Source: Buttiauxella sp. A111 (GTDB lineage: Bacteria; Pseudomonadota; Gammaproteobacteria; Enterobacterales; Enterobacteriaceae). From it: 64,000 nucleotides of DNA. The position numbers and the translations under genes are program-made. Below the pieces are notes generated by a model. It had not been told where the DNA came from and made no database searches. It was given only the letters and a program-made list of their open reading frames with translations. Positions 8,445-18,703 of this stretch are shown here, one piece after another (the first letter of the stretch is position 1; every line of letters begins with the position of its first letter). The stretch spans positions 310,001-374,000 of the forward strand of contig NZ_BJFN01000005.1 of NCBI RefSeq assembly GCF_014189855.1, in the 5' to 3' direction.

Positions 8445-9866
8445 ATGTCGCTTAATGTCGCCCTTTTCGGTATTGGACTCGATACCTACTGGCCGCAATT
8501 TTCAGGTCTTGAACAGCGCCTCACCGGTTATCTACAACACATCGACCAACGCCTCGCACAACTGAATGTTTCGGTGATTAATGGCGGGCTTATTGATAGC
8601 GTCGCCAAAGCCGATACCTTCGCCACACACCTCCAGCAGCAACCTGTTGATGCCATTGTGCTTTACATCAGCACCTATGCCCTGAGTTCTACCGTTTTGC
8701 CGCTGGTGCAGAAGATTAACAAGCCGGTGATTATTTTGGCTCTCCAGCCAGAATTGGGCCTGCCGTATGCAAAAATCCGCGATATGACTGACCGTGGTGA
8801 ACGCACCGGCGAGTGGCTGGCACATTGCCAGGCATGCAGCGCCCCGGAACTGGCAAACGTGTTCAATCGCGCGGGTATTCGCTACCAACTTATTGTCGGT
8901 GCACTAGAGGGCGACGAGCACGTCTGGCAGCAAACCGCGCAATGGTTACAAGCACTTGAGGTGCAACAAGGGCTGGCTGCGTGTCAGGTCGGCGTGCTGG
9001 GCCATTATTACGACGGGATGGTCGACGTTTACAGCAACATGACCAACCTGAGTGCAAAACTCGGCGTGCGGTTTAAGCCGCTGGAAATGTGCGAACTGGC
9101 GGAATACCGCGAGCAGGTCACGGCTGATGCTTGTGCCCAAAAATGGCAAGAAGTGGAAGCGTCGCTGCAAATTGACGCGGCGTGTGAAAAAGTCGAACTG
9201 CAACGTGCCGTGCAAACCGCCTGCGCCATGGACCAACTGATTGAAAAAAATCATCTCGGTGCGCTGGCTTATTACTATGAAGGGCGCAATGGCAACGCCT
9301 ACGAAAACATCATTACCTCGATTATTCTCGGCAACACGCTGCTCACCCAGCGCGGAATTCCGGTCGCCGGGGAGTATGAAATCAAAAACGTGCTGGCAAT
9401 GAAAATCCAGCAGTTGCTTGGCGCGGGTGGTTCGTTTTCTGAGCCATACGGCATTGAATTTGCCGATGACGTCGTGCTCTGGGGGCACGATGGCCCAGCG
9501 CATCCGCTGATGGCGCAAGGCAATGTGCGCCTTGTGCCGCTGCCGGTTTATCACGGCAAACCGGGCAAAGGCGTGTCAATTCAGATGACGGTCAAACCCG
9601 GCCCGGTGACATTCCTTTCCATCGTTGAAGATGCGCAAAACGGCGTGTGTTTGCAGTATGCCCACGGCGAAGCCGTTCCTGGCGACGTTCTGGATATCGG
9701 CAACACCAACAGCCGCTACCGCTTCCCGTTATCTGCGCGCGAGTTCACTACGCTCTGGAGCCTTGGTGGGCCTGCACACCATTGTGCAATTGGCCTCGGA
9801 CATCAGGGGGATATTCTGGAAAAACTGGCCTGGTTGCTGGGCGTGAAAACAGCAAAAATCTGTTAA
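8445..9866 (+). CDS. AraA/FucI-superfamily sugar isomerase, rhamnose-regulon candidate
   Basis: A 473-residue protein of the L-arabinose/L-fucose isomerase fold. Residues corresponding to the metal ligands of AraA can be picked out: Glu279 (YYYEG), Glu310 (AGEYE), His348 (WGHDG) and His445/446 (GGPAHH), with spacing much like the AraA set. Such enzymes use Mn2+ to interconvert aldoses and ketoses. The exact substrate is unknown to me, and the similarity to AraA itself is distant. It lies just upstream of rhaT on the same strand and carries a CRP plus RhaS-type site, so a role in using rhamnose or a related deoxy- or L-sugar is inferred. Absent from the E. coli rha locus. A stable hairpin follows the stop. 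Confidence 0.72.
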   Translation: MSLNVALFGIGLDTYWPQFSGLEQRLTGYLQHIDQRLAQLNVSVINGGLIDSVAKADTFATHLQQQPVDAIVLYISTYALSSTVLPLVQKINKPVIILALQPELGLPYAKIRDMTDRGERTGEWLAHCQACSAPELANVFNRAGIRYQLIVGALEGDEHVWQQTAQWLQALEVQQGLAACQVGVLGHYYDGMVDVYSNMTNLSAKLGVRFKPLEMCELAEYREQVTADACAQKWQEVEASLQIDAACEKVELQRAVQTACAMDQLIEKNHLGALAYYYEGRNGNAYENIITSIILGNTLLTQRGIPVAGEYEIKNVLAMKIQQLLGAGGSFSEPYGIEFADDVVLWGHDGPAHPLMAQGNVRLVPLPVYHGKPGKGVSIQMTVKPGPVTFLSIVEDAQNGVCLQYAHGEAVPGDVLDIGNTNSRYRFPLSAREFTTLWSLGGPAHHCAIGLGHQGDILEKLAWLLGVKTAKIC

Positions 9867-9880
9867 TTCTTTTCGCGTTA

Positions 9881-9905
9881 CCTCCACTCGGCTATCGGGT
9901 GGAGG
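9881..9905. other. Intergenic hairpin after isomerase gene
   Basis: Ten-base stem CCTCCACTCG / CGGGTGGAGG with loop GCTAT. No T-run follows, so it may protect the 3' end of the message or slow polymerase rather than act as a classic terminator. Confidence 0.5.
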
Positions 9906-9918
9906 GGAAATTAAGAAC

Positions 9919-9988
9919 TGTGACTCCCGTCAATCGCACCCCCTGAATTTTGCCAGTTTTACCCCTGCTGCGGCAGCACATAGAAGGT
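9919..9988 (+). promoter_or_regulatory. CRP site plus RhaS-type half-sites, rhaT promoter
   Basis: TGTGA-N6-TCAAT at 9919-9934 resembles a CRP site. A half-site ending ATTTTGCC (9938-9954) and an inverted half-site ending AGAAGGT (9972-9988) follow, 17 bp apart. Both end blocks are identical to those of the rhaB promoter. Confidence 0.6.
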
Positions 9989-10075
9989 TCACTCGTTGCT
10001 CACTCTTTAGACTCGATGATTCGGGGTAGTGAGCTGTCACCCCTACGTTTTTTAGTTAAAACAGAGGGATAAATA

Positions 10076-11110
10076 ATGGATAACGCTATAACGATGGGGA
10101 TAATCTGGCATCTGGTGGGGGCAGCCAGTGCCGCTTGTTTTTACGCCCCTTTTAAGAAAGTACAGCACTGGTCATGGGAAACAATGTGGGCGGTGGGCGG
10201 TTTTGTCTCCTGGATAATATTGCCCTGGCTGGTCAGTTATCTTCTTTTACCTGATTTTTGGGCTTACTACGGTTCGTTTAATATATCTACCTTGCTGCCG
10301 GTGTTCCTGTTCGGCGCGATGTGGGGGATCGGCAATATCAACTACGGCCTGACGATGCGTTACCTGGGTATGTCGATGGGCATTGGTATCGCGATTGGCA
10401 TTACGCTTATCGTCGGCACCTTAATGACGCCAATTATTGCCGGAAAATTTGATGTACTGATTGGCACGCCAGGTGGGCGCATGACGCTGCTGGGCGTACT
10501 GGTTGCGCTGGTCGGCGTGGCGATTGTCACCCGCGCCGGGCAACTTAAAGAGCGCCAAATGGGCATTAAAGCCGAAGAATTTAACCTGAAAAAAGGGCTG
10601 GTTCTGGCAGTAATGTGCGGCATCTTCTCGGCGGGTATGTCTTTTGCGATGGACGCCGCAAAACCAATGCATGAAGCCGCTGCCGCGTTGGGCGTTGATC
10701 CGCTGTACGTTGCACTGCCAAGTTACGTCATCATCATGGGCGGTGGTGCGTTGATAAACCTGGGTTATTGCTTCATTCGTCTGGCAAAAATGCAAAACCT
10801 GTCGATAAAAGCCGACTTCTCACTGGCAAGACCGCTGATCATCAGCAACGTGCTGTTTGCCGCACTGGCCGGTTTGATGTGGTATCTGCAATTCTTCTTC
10901 TACGCCTGGGGTCACGCCAGAATTCCGGCACAGTACGACTACATGAGCTGGATGTTGCACATGAGTTTCTACGTGCTGTGTGGCGGGTTGGTTGGCTTGA
11001 TTATGAAAGAGTGGAAATCAGCAGGGACACGCCCAGTGGGCGTGTTGAGCGTGGGATGCGTGGTGATTATTATTGCCGCGAATATCGTCGGATTAGGTAT
11101 GGCGAACTGA
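10076..11110 (+). CDS. rhaT: L-rhamnose:H+ symporter
   Basis: A 344-residue inner-membrane protein with about ten hydrophobic helices, the same length as E. coli RhaT and close to it throughout ([14 protein letters not shown] near the start, [14 protein letters not shown] in the middle). It brings L-rhamnose and L-lyxose into the cytoplasm with a proton. AGGG precedes the ATG. It is transcribed away from sodA and towards rhaR, with its own CRP/RhaS-type control region. Two AT-rich genes separate it from rhaR, whereas the genes are neighbours in E. coli. Confidence 0.97.
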   Translation: MDNAITMGIIWHLVGAASAACFYAPFKKVQHWSWETMWAVGGFVSWIILPWLVSYLLLPDFWAYYGSFNISTLLPVFLFGAMWGIGNINYGLTMRYLGMSMGIGIAIGITLIVGTLMTPIIAGKFDVLIGTPGGRMTLLGVLVALVGVAIVTRAGQLKERQMGIKAEEFNLKKGLVLAVMCGIFSAGMSFAMDAAKPMHEAAAALGVDPLYVALPSYVIIMGGGALINLGYCFIRLAKMQNLSIKADFSLARPLIISNVLFAALAGLMWYLQFFFYAWGHARIPAQYDYMSWMLHMSFYVLCGGLVGLIMKEWKSAGTRPVGVLSVGCVVIIIAANIVGLGMAN

Positions 11111-11152
11111 TCTCCTTCCAGCCCCTGTTTCCTCCTGTTTCTTAGTCACAAG

Positions 11153-11180
11153 TCCCTGTCATTTTGACGGGGATTTTTTT
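11153..11180 (+). terminator. rhaT terminator
   Basis: TCCCTGTCA-TT-TTGACGGGGA stem followed by a run of T, about 40 bases after the rhaT stop. Confidence 0.85.
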
Positions 11181-11376
11181 AACTTTTCTCCTGCTTGCTG
11201 ATTTGTTTATATACACTCACAGACAGCTCTTTATAAATTGATACCAATAAATATAAAAGTATTACTAATATATATATTTATCGCTGGATATATCATTAAC
11301 AAAAATGTTGCCTCACCTTATTAATTGGGACAAAATTCCAGCAATTAAACAGGGATCATTAATAAAGGAATATATA

Positions 11377-12228
11377 ATGCAAAAAATGCTAATGGGCTTA
11401 CAGGATGAGCCTTTATTATCAACCTACCCCAGCATGAACCCCACACTACGCGATATGGCAATGATGAATGGCTCATTTATTACTGAAAGCTGTTACGTCA
11501 TGCTACTGACACCAGGTGAAGCACAAAGAATTGCCAGCGAACTTGTCGGCAAGATAGACTTCCTGTTCAGTTACAGAGCGGGACCTGGAAACATTAAAGA
11601 TGCTTTCGATGGTTCTCGCACCATTGGGAGTTTAGGCGCGTATTATAATGAATTAAACAAGCTTGTTTTTAACTTTAGAGCGCTGGGTATTCGGGCTGTT
11701 AAATATCAATACAGAGGTAAGTATTATATAAAAATAACGGGTTATGCTTCCATGCGCCGCATTCTTAACGGTACACGTTATGCATTAGACAACCCGCAAA
11801 TCCTGGAAATGGCGATTGGTGCGCGTGGGCTTATGGAGTCATTTATCAAAGGCACCAAATTCTGTATTTGCTGTTCATTAGCATGGCGAGTCGTGGAGCT
11901 GATATTTAAATCTGATTGCGATCTCATTGATTTCTTGGTGGATATTACGGTTGATGTGGCAAAGGCGATTGTATCTGGGGTGGTGATTGCGGTTTTAGGT
12001 GGTGGGGCGCTGTTTGTCAGTGCACCTATTATTTTTACCACGATAATAGTTGTAGCAATAGGTATCGCTCTAAATATTGGACTAAACACGCTAGACGATG
12101 AGTTTGGGCTATCAGCCAATCTTAAAGAAAATCTACGCGTTGCATTGGAACAAGAACGGAAAATGAGAGAGTGGAATCAACAACACGCACCATTATTTTT
12201 AAATTTATTTTCTAATGCGACATATTAA
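11377..12228 (+). CDS. Unrecognised protein with C-terminal helical hairpin; putative pore-forming effector
   Basis: A 283-residue protein that I do not recognise. The start at 11377 is chosen over 11305 because AAGGA lies 8 bases before it. Residues 1-190 look soluble, with no signal peptide and a CICC cluster at 163-166. Then come two adjacent, very hydrophobic helices, about 195-215 (AIVSGVVIAVLGGGALF) and 217-238, with a short turn between them, and a charged amphipathic tail. A soluble N-terminus ending in a helical hairpin recalls colicin-type or type VI ion-selective pore toxins. The next gene, 2 bases on, is a small three-helix membrane protein, as expected for immunity. The DNA is visibly more AT-rich than its neighbours, suggesting transfer. 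The toxin role is inference only. Confidence 0.55.
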   Translation: MQKMLMGLQDEPLLSTYPSMNPTLRDMAMMNGSFITESCYVMLLTPGEAQRIASELVGKIDFLFSYRAGPGNIKDAFDGSRTIGSLGAYYNELNKLVFNFRALGIRAVKYQYRGKYYIKITGYASMRRILNGTRYALDNPQILEMAIGARGLMESFIKGTKFCICCSLAWRVVELIFKSDCDLIDFLVDITVDVAKAIVSGVVIAVLGGGALFVSAPIIFTTIIVVAIGIALNIGLNTLDDEFGLSANLKENLRVALEQERKMREWNQQHAPLFLNLFSNATY

Positions 12229-12230
12229 AA

Positions 12231-12716
12231 ATGAACAGAGAATATTTACTGCAATGGATAGTGGTTAAGGGCGTCAGCCTTATCTTAATATCTATTATTT
12301 CTAGTTTACTTTATTTCATTATCTACTCTGTCCCAATGTGTGACTTACGCTCCTTGTATGCAAACGATGATATTATTATTTACCATGCTAAGGCCGTTGC
12401 TTGTGTCGGTGCAATACCACTCTGCATTTATTTCATTTTTTTGGGTCTTCGAGTGCTTTTTGCAAAAGGAACCACGATACCTACTAATAGAACGAAGATT
12501 GGTAAGATTTGGGGAGCATTTGGTGTGATTACAACTGCTTTGGGTTTCATCATCGCCTTTCTGATCCCCATTGGATTAGCGTTCTCAACATACAGTAATT
12601 GCCAGCAGGAAAAGCTGGAATATTATTATGTTACCGATCTCGAGCTATGTAAGACCATTGTCCCCAATCGTTGGTTTATACAAGACAATAATCATCATGT
12701 TTCACGCTCAATGTGA
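12231..12716 (+). CDS. Small inner-membrane protein, putative immunity (DUF1240-like)
   Basis: A 161-residue protein with three strong membrane segments (about 9-33, 54-77 and 96-119). A short C-terminal part contains YYYVTDLELC. The layout and this tail recall DUF1240 membrane proteins, but that assignment is from memory. Its ATG is 2 bases after the stop of the preceding gene with no good ribosome site, so it is probably translated by coupling. AT-rich like its partner. If the upstream protein forms pores in the inner membrane, this would be its immunity protein; otherwise a plain operon partner of unknown role. Confidence 0.6.
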   Translation: MNREYLLQWIVVKGVSLILISIISSLLYFIIYSVPMCDLRSLYANDDIIIYHAKAVACVGAIPLCIYFIFLGLRVLFAKGTTIPTNRTKIGKIWGAFGVITTALGFIIAFLIPIGLAFSTYSNCQQEKLEYYYVTDLELCKTIVPNRWFIQDNNHHVSRSM

Positions 12717-12757
12717 GTTGCCGCGGTGCAACTCGAATTATTTGGGGGTACAGGTGG

Positions 12758-13606
12758 TTACACGTCAACCGCATACCTCTGGCGCCACATTCGTGGCGTC
12801 ATTCCTGTTTCTTTAGTAAACACCACCGAAAAGTAATTACTGTCCTCAAACCCGCAGCGGGTGGCGATATTCCCAACCAACAGCTCGCTATTGCGCAGTA
12901 AATCCTGTGCCTGGCAAATCCTTAGCTGGCGCAAATACTGGCTGATACTCATGCCGGTTTGCTGGCGGAAAAATTGGCGTAAATGGCGTTCTGCCACTTG
13001 GTGCTGCTGGCAAAACTGCGTCAGCTCAAAGGGCGTTTCGAGACTTTGCCCCAGCGCCGCCATTAGCAGATCCAATATCTCACTGCTGTCCGGCCCGGCT
13101 GCGTCCTGGGTTTGATAACGGTGGCGGCGCAACGTAATGCAAAGTTGTAGAAACAGGCTTTCGGTCAAACACAACGAGAGTGCATCGGGTTTCACGCTTT
13201 CGTGCTCCAGTTGCACGATTAACTGACGTGCTTGCGCCATGCCTTGGCTGGAAAGCCGCCATCGCGGATCTTTTCCCGCATCCCTCACGCTATGCAGTAA
13301 ATCATCCCAGTCGACATTGATTTTTAGCCGCTCAGGGCAATAGATGATGTTGTGCAAGACTAAACCGTTCACCGACTCGTAGCTGTGGCGGTCTTCAGCG
13401 CGAATATAAAACAGATCGCCGCAGGTAATGCGATAAGGGCGGTCGTTCAGCACATGCAGCCCATTGCCGCGCCACACCAAAACCAGCTCGCAGAAATCGT
13501 GGGTATGTTCGGCAAAAACATTTTGCGGATAGCGGTCTGCCACCGCCACGGGCTGCGCGGCAGAGACAAAGAAGTCTGCTTTTTTGAGGACTAAATGATT
13601 CGTCAC
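12758..13606 (-). CDS. rhaR: AraC-family transcriptional activator RhaR
   Basis: A 282-residue AraC/XylS regulator. The N-terminal cupin ([20 protein letters not shown]) binds L-rhamnose, and the C-terminal double helix-turn-helix (about residues 180-280, including [24 protein letters not shown]) binds DNA. In E. coli RhaR activates rhaSR when rhamnose is present. It follows rhaS on the minus strand with a 77-base gap. It reads closest to E. coli RhaR rather than RhaS in both domains. Confidence 0.94.
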   Translation of the reverse strand: MTNHLVLKKADFFVSAAQPVAVADRYPQNVFAEHTHDFCELVLVWRGNGLHVLNDRPYRITCGDLFYIRAEDRHSYESVNGLVLHNIIYCPERLKINVDWDDLLHSVRDAGKDPRWRLSSQGMAQARQLIVQLEHESVKPDALSLCLTESLFLQLCITLRRHRYQTQDAAGPDSSEILDLLMAALGQSLETPFELTQFCQQHQVAERHLRQFFRQQTGMSISQYLRQLRICQAQDLLRNSELLVGNIATRCGFEDSNYFSVVFTKETGMTPRMWRQRYAVDV

Positions 13607-13683
13607 CGCTTATCCATCCTAAAATTTAGCCAACTAAAGATTATCGGCTTATTGGGTAAATAAAACGGTGATTGTGTTCGCGA

Positions 13684-14520
13684 TTACTGAAGTTCCGTGT
13701 CCCGTCCCTGACGAATCTCACGCGGGGACCAGGAAAACTCGCGCTTAAAAAGCGTCGAAAAATGGTTGCTGTCGCCAAAGCCGCATTGAAACGCGATATT
13801 CGTGACGCTTTCCTCGCCGTGGCGTAACAAATAGCGGGCCTTCATCAAACGTAAACGATTGAGATAACGCTGCGGCGTCATACCCGTTTGTTGTTTTAGC
13901 TGGCGATGCAGGGTGCGTAGGGAAAGTGTGAATTGCGATGCCAGCTGCTCCCAACAAATCTCTTCGGCGAAATGCTCTTCCAGCCAGGCCATCAACTGGT
14001 TTAATCGGCCTTCCGCGTTCGTCGCGCCTTCCATCATGCTGCCTTTGCGCAGCAAAACCAGCAACTGCATAAACAGGATTTCACGGTTAGCCACGGCGTG
14101 GGTATCCGCTGCTTCGCCAACCTGTTCGAACTGCTCGATCAATCCACGCACCTGTTGTAGCACTGGCTGGTTCACGCGCCAGTGCGACGGGTAATTGCCA
14201 TCTTGTTCTTGCGGCAGCAACTTATCCAGCCCGGACAAAAAGCAGAAGGCATCGGGTGCGCGATACAGAATATTGGTCAGACAGAGGTTTTCGGTGTGTT
14301 CGTATAAATGACGGTCGTGGTCACGCACAAAACAGACCGAGCCGCCGCTTAGCGTGTAGGGCTGGCCGTTAAAAACGTGTGTTCCGGTGCCGTGTTCAAC
14401 AATAACGATTTCATAAAAATCGTGGTGGTGTTCCGGGAATGCCCCCTGGGGTAAACGTGGCTCGATTGCCACGGATGAATGACCTGATGGGAAAAAATCA
14501 AAACCATGCAATACCGCCAT
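13684..14520 (-). CDS. rhaS: AraC-family activator RhaS of rhaBAD and rhaT
   Basis: A 278-residue AraC/XylS regulator matching E. coli RhaS (HDFFPSG-like start, [19 protein letters not shown] cupin strands, and [28 protein letters not shown] at the end). With rhamnose bound it activates rhaBAD and rhaT together with CRP. Two ATGs overlap at 14523 and 14520; the second gives the E. coli N-terminus and better spacing to the GGGGG upstream. Divergent from rhaB across a 300-base control region. Confidence 0.95.
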   Translation of the reverse strand: MAVLHGFDFFPSGHSSVAIEPRLPQGAFPEHHHDFYEIVIVEHGTGTHVFNGQPYTLSGGSVCFVRDHDRHLYEHTENLCLTNILYRAPDAFCFLSGLDKLLPQEQDGNYPSHWRVNQPVLQQVRGLIEQFEQVGEAADTHAVANREILFMQLLVLLRKGSMMEGATNAEGRLNQLMAWLEEHFAEEICWEQLASQFTLSLRTLHRQLKQQTGMTPQRYLNRLRLMKARYLLRHGEESVTNIAFQCGFGDSNHFSTLFKREFSWSPREIRQGRDTELQ

Positions 14521-14695
14521 CATTACCCCCGGAACATTTTAATTGTCGATTGATAGTAAGTAACGAAGCTCCCCGTCACCTTAAAATTTCGACACGAAAT
14601 CAGTTAAAAATTGCACGTTTTTTAAGAAAGGGTGGGAATTATCAGGAAATGCGGCAAGCGTCACAGGCCGGTTTTTGGGGGTGTAAATATCAATC

Positions 14696-14765
14696 TGTGA
14701 CATAACTCACGTTCATCTTTGCCATTTTGCCAGCGGCTGATGGGGGCTGTCAGTGTCAAGAAGGT
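14696..14765 (+). promoter_or_regulatory. rhaB promoter: CRP site and RhaS inverted repeat
   Basis: CRP site TGTGA-CATAAC-TCACG at 14696-14711. RhaS half-sites lie at 14715-14731 (ATCTTTGCCATTTTGCC) and, inverted, at 14749-14765 (GTCAGTGTCAAGAAGGT), resembling the E. coli rhaBAD operator. They sit 57-107 bases before the ATG, a layout in keeping with the E. coli promoter. Confidence 0.78.
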
Positions 14766-14821
14766 GGGCGAGGGCGTTAGTTTTTAGAGTGGAGCCAATT
14801 AATTTAGCAAGGACCCCAAAA

Positions 14822-16294
14822 ATGACTCTACGCCACAGTGTTGCGGTAGACCTCGGTGCATCAAGTGGCCGTGTCATGCTGGCACGCTTTGAACGTGACT
14901 CCCGCAGCATCTGCCTGCGTGAGATTCATCGTTTCACCAACGACTTAAAACAGGCTGAGGGTTTCACCGTCTGGGACGTTGATGCGCTGGAGCATGAAAT
15001 CCGCACTGGCCTGCAAAAAGCCTGCGACGAAGGCATTAAAATCGACAGCATCGGTATCGATACCTGGGGTGTGGATTATGTGCTGATTGACCGTGAAGGC
15101 AATCGCGTTGGGCTGCCCGTGGCTTATCGTGATAGCCGCACCGATGGCGTGATGGATCTCGCTTTCAATCAGCTTGGCCGTGAAGATATTTACCGCCGCA
15201 CCGGCATTCAGTTTCTGCCGTTCAATACGCTTTACCAGCTCCGTGCGCTGGTCGAACAACAACCGGAGCTGCTTGATAAAGCCGAGCACGCGCTGTTGAT
15301 TCCCGACTATTTTTGCTACCGCCTGACGGGCGTGATGAACTGGGAATACACCAACGCCACCACTACGCAACTGGTCAATATCAACAGCGATAGCTGGGAT
15401 GAAACGCTGCTCGACTGGGCAGGTGTTCCACATAAATGGTTTGGTAAGCCAACACACCCAGGCCGCGTTATCGGCCAGTGGATTTGCCGCGAAGGCAACA
15501 AAATCCCGGTGGTGAGCGTTGCCACTCACGACACGGCCAGCGCAGTTATCGGTGCGCCGCTCAAAGACAAAGATGCCGCGTATCTCTCTTCCGGCACCTG
15601 GTCGCTGATGGGCTTTGAGAGCAAAACGCCTTACGCCAACAGCAAGGCATTAGCCGCCAACATCACCAACGAAGGTGGTGCGGAAGGGCGCTACCGTGTC
15701 CTGAAAAATATTATGGGACTGTGGTTATTGCAGCGTGTCACCAAAGAGCTGGGCATTACCGATCTTGCGGATCTCATCGATCGCACTAAACAGACGGCAG
15801 CCTGCAAGTTTGTCATCAATCCAAATGACGATCGTTTTATTAATCCTGAAAGCATGAGCCGTGAAATTCAGGTGGCATGCCGTGAAAGCAACCAGCCGGT
15901 TCCGTTCACTGATAACGAACTCGCACGCTGTATTTTCGACAGCCTGGCACTGCTGTATGCCAAAACGCTGGAAGAACTGGCCGCCGTTCGTGGTCGCCCG
16001 TTTAGCTGCCTGCACATTGTGGGTGGCGGCAGCCAGAACGAATTACTCAACCAACTTTGCGCCGATGCCTGCGGTATTCCGGTGCTTGCCGGGCCGATTG
16101 AGGCCTCAACGCTTGGCAATATCGGCTGCCAGTTAATGGCGCTGGACGAAATTACTGATGTCGACGACTTCCGAAAAATTGTCGCTGCCAGCTATCAACT
16201 GAAATCTTTTAACCCCGAAACCGACAGCGAAATTGCCCGTTATATCGAGCAGTTGCCGCTGAATATTCAAACACGAAAGGAGTTTTGCGCATGA
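14822..16294 (+). CDS. rhaB: Rhamnulokinase
   Basis: A 490-residue FGGY-family sugar kinase. [18 protein letters not shown] near the start is the phosphate-binding motif, and [16 protein letters not shown] and [12 protein letters not shown] come from the second domain. It phosphorylates L-rhamnulose to L-rhamnulose 1-phosphate with ATP in the cytoplasm. The frame opens further upstream at 14753, but 14822 gives the family N-terminus and has AAGGA just before it. The last codon overlaps the rhaA start (ATGA), showing coupled translation. Confidence 0.97.
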   Translation: MTLRHSVAVDLGASSGRVMLARFERDSRSICLREIHRFTNDLKQAEGFTVWDVDALEHEIRTGLQKACDEGIKIDSIGIDTWGVDYVLIDREGNRVGLPVAYRDSRTDGVMDLAFNQLGREDIYRRTGIQFLPFNTLYQLRALVEQQPELLDKAEHALLIPDYFCYRLTGVMNWEYTNATTTQLVNINSDSWDETLLDWAGVPHKWFGKPTHPGRVIGQWICREGNKIPVVSVATHDTASAVIGAPLKDKDAAYLSSGTWSLMGFESKTPYANSKALAANITNEGGAEGRYRVLKNIMGLWLLQRVTKELGITDLADLIDRTKQTAACKFVINPNDDRFINPESMSREIQVACRESNQPVPFTDNELARCIFDSLALLYAKTLEELAAVRGRPFSCLHIVGGGSQNELLNQLCADACGIPVLAGPIEASTLGNIGCQLMALDEITDVDDFRKIVAASYQLKSFNPETDSEIARYIEQLPLNIQTRKEFCA

Positions 16295-17550
16295 CCACAT
16301 CTCTTGAAACAGCCTGGGAACTGGCAAAACAGCGCTTTGCTGCTGTCGGTGTTGACGTTGAAGCCGCACTACTTCAGCTCGACCGCCTGCCGGTTTCGAT
16401 GCACTGCTGGCAGGGCGATGACGTCGCGGGCTTTGAAAACCCAGAAGGCGCGCTGAGCGGTGGGATTCAGGCTACGGGGAATTACCCGGGCAAAGCGCGT
16501 AATGCCGATGAGCTACGCTCTGACCTGGAACGCGCATTAAGCCTGATTCCGGGCCCAAAACGCCTGAATCTGCACGCCATTTATCTGGAATCTGAGCAGC
16601 CGGTTTCGCGCGACAAGATCGAACCTAAGCATTTTAAAAACTGGGTGGAGTGGGCGAAAGCGAACAAATTAGGACTGGATTTCAACCCATCCTGTTTCTC
16701 GCACCCGTTAAGCGCCGACGGCTTTACGCTGTCCCACGCTAACGATGAAATTCGCCAGTTCTGGATTGACCACGTTAAAGCAAGCCGCAAAATTTCTGCG
16801 TACTTTGGCGAGCAGCTGGGCACGCCGTCAGTGATGAACATCTGGGTCCCGGATGGCATGAAAGACATCACCATTGACCGTCTGGCACCACGTCAACGCC
16901 TGGTGGCCGCGCTGGATGAAGCGATGAGCGAAAAACTCAATCCGGCACACCATATCGACGCAGTAGAAAGCAAACTGTTCGGCATTGGAGCGGAAAGCTA
17001 CACCGTCGGCTCCAACGAATTCTATTTCGGTTACGCGACCAGCCGCCAGACTGCGCTGTGTCTGGATGCCGGGCACTTCCACCCGACCGAAGTTATCTCT
17101 GACAAAATTTCCAGCGCCATGCTGTATGTGCCGCGCCTGCTGCTGCACGTGAGCCGTCCGGTGCGTTGGGATAGCGACCACGTCGTGCTGCTGGATGACG
17201 AAACGCAAGCGATCGCCAGCGAAATTATCCGCCACGACCTGTTCGATCGCGTTCATATCGGTCTGGATTTCTTCGATGCCTCGATCAACCGCATCGCTGC
17301 GTGGGTTATCGGCACTCGCAATATGAAGAAAGCATTGCTGCGTGCGTTGCTGGAACCGACCGAAACCCTGCGCCAACTGGAACTTGAAGGCGATTACACC
17401 GCTCGTCTGGCCCTGCTGGAAGAGCAAAAATCACTGCCATGGGCGGCGGTCTGGGAAATGTATTGCCAGCGCAACGACACACCGGTTGATGCCCAGTGGC
17501 TGAAGACCGTGCGCGGTTACGAGAAAGACGTGTTGAGCCAGCGCGGTTAA
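16291..17550 (+). CDS. rhaA: L-rhamnose isomerase
   Basis: A 419-residue TIM-barrel isomerase, the same length as E. coli RhaA and very similar throughout. Metal-site segments such as [13 protein letters not shown] and [12 protein letters not shown] are intact. It converts L-rhamnose to L-rhamnulose using Mn2+. The start at 16291 overlaps the rhaB stop by four bases and has AAAGGAG about 9 bases before it; the ATG-like codon two residues earlier is not needed. The repeat element at 17562-17708 follows before rhaD. Confidence 0.97.
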   Translation: MTTSLETAWELAKQRFAAVGVDVEAALLQLDRLPVSMHCWQGDDVAGFENPEGALSGGIQATGNYPGKARNADELRSDLERALSLIPGPKRLNLHAIYLESEQPVSRDKIEPKHFKNWVEWAKANKLGLDFNPSCFSHPLSADGFTLSHANDEIRQFWIDHVKASRKISAYFGEQLGTPSVMNIWVPDGMKDITIDRLAPRQRLVAALDEAMSEKLNPAHHIDAVESKLFGIGAESYTVGSNEFYFGYATSRQTALCLDAGHFHPTEVISDKISSAMLYVPRLLLHVSRPVRWDSDHVVLLDDETQAIASEIIRHDLFDRVHIGLDFFDASINRIAAWVIGTRNMKKALLRALLEPTETLRQLELEGDYTARLALLEEQKSLPWAAVWEMYCQRNDTPVDAQWLKTVRGYEKDVLSQRG

Positions 17551-17561
17551 GTTCGCCCAGA

Positions 17562-17708
17562 CCCTCACCCCAGCCCTCTCCCAAAGGAGAGGGGAAAAAC
17601 CGAACCATTCCCTCACCCACAGGAGAGAGGGAAAACCAAACAGTCACCTCACCCACTTGCGGAACTCGATCAGTCCCCTCTCCCTTAGGGAGAGGGCCAG
17701 GGTGAGGG
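17562..17708. repeat. CCCTCACC/GGTGAGGG palindromic repeat, composite (rhaA-rhaD)
   Basis: Begins CCCTCACCCCAGCCCTCTCCC and ends with its near inverse, so the whole 147 bp is a large inverted repeat with degraded inner units (CCCTCACCCACAGGAGAGAGGG, then a shorter copy). It lies in the gap between two genes of one operon, so it would be transcribed and fold as RNA. Same family as 18637, 39731, 51376 and 62867. Confidence 0.82.
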
Positions 17709-17739
17709 GAAAAAGAGAACACTAAAGGAACATAAGACT

Positions 17740-18564
17740 ATGCAGAACATCCTTAACGCCTGGTTTGTAGAAGGCATGATCAAAGCAACTAGCGATGCCT
17801 GGCTGAAAGGTTGGGACGAGCGCAACGGCGGCAACATCACGATGCGCCTGGATGAATCAGACATCGCCCCTTTCCAGGCTGACTTCCACGCCGCACCGCG
17901 CTATATCGCTCTGAGCCAGCCAATGCCTGAGCTGGCGAATACGCCGTTTATCGTTACCGGCTCCGGTAAATTCTTCCGCAACGTGCAGCTTGCTCCGGCG
18001 GAAAACATTGGCGTGGTTAAAGTGGACAACCACGGTAAGGGCTATCACATTTTGTGGGGGCTGGAGAACGAAGCGGTGCCAACGTCTGAACTGGCAGCAC
18101 ACTTCCAGTCGCACAGCGTGCGCATCAAAACCACCGGCGGTAAAGACCGTGTCATTATGCATTGCCACGCCACCAACCTGATTGCCCTGACTTACGTGTT
18201 GGAAAACCGCACCGACGTCATCACCCGCAAACTGTGGGAAGGCAGCACCGAATGTCTGGTGGTGTTCCCGGATGGTGTCGGCATTCTGCCGTGGATGGTG
18301 CCAGGGACTGATGAAATTGGTAACGCGACCGCTGACGAAATGGCAAAACATTCGCTGGTGTTGTGGCCTTTCCATGGCGTGTTTGGTAGCGGCCCAACGC
18401 TTGATGAAGCGTTTGGTCTTATCGATACCGCAGAGAAGTCCGCTGAAGTGTTGGTAAAAGTTATTTCCATGGGCGGCATGAAACAAACCATCAGCCGCGA
18501 CGAACTTATCGCGCTCGGCAAACGCTTTGGAGTGACCCCATTGGCCAGTGCGTTAGAACTTTGA
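17740..18564 (+). CDS. rhaD: Rhamnulose-1-phosphate aldolase
   Basis: A 274-residue class II aldolase. The zinc ligands His141, His143 (HCHATNL) and His212 and the catalytic Glu117 are at the E. coli positions. It splits L-rhamnulose 1-phosphate to dihydroxyacetone phosphate and L-lactaldehyde. AAAGGA precedes the ATG. It is separated from rhaA by a 147-bp palindromic repeat and followed by a second one, so message level may differ from rhaBA. Confidence 0.97.
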   Translation: MQNILNAWFVEGMIKATSDAWLKGWDERNGGNITMRLDESDIAPFQADFHAAPRYIALSQPMPELANTPFIVTGSGKFFRNVQLAPAENIGVVKVDNHGKGYHILWGLENEAVPTSELAAHFQSHSVRIKTTGGKDRVIMHCHATNLIALTYVLENRTDVITRKLWEGSTECLVVFPDGVGILPWMVPGTDEIGNATADEMAKHSLVLWPFHGVFGSGPTLDEAFGLIDTAEKSAEVLVKVISMGGMKQTISRDELIALGKRFGVTPLASALEL

Positions 18565-18636
18565 GCTTAGCTCTTTCTCTTTTTCCTGGAAGACGGCCGG
18601 GGTGAGAGGAATTTGATTTCAGCCATTCTTTCTTTA

Positions 18637-18679
18637 CCTTTTCCCCCTCTCCCCTTGGGAGAGGGCCGGGGTGAGAGGA
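18637..18679. repeat. Palindromic repeat unit (rhaD-fucO)
   Basis: CCCCCTCTCCCC-TTG-GGAGAGGGCC followed by GGGGTGAGAGG. A broken half-copy (GGCCGGGGTGAGAGG) lies about 45 bases upstream near 18595-18609. Confidence 0.75.
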
Positions 18680-18703
18680 AAACGATCATTATGGAGAATA
18701 GCT

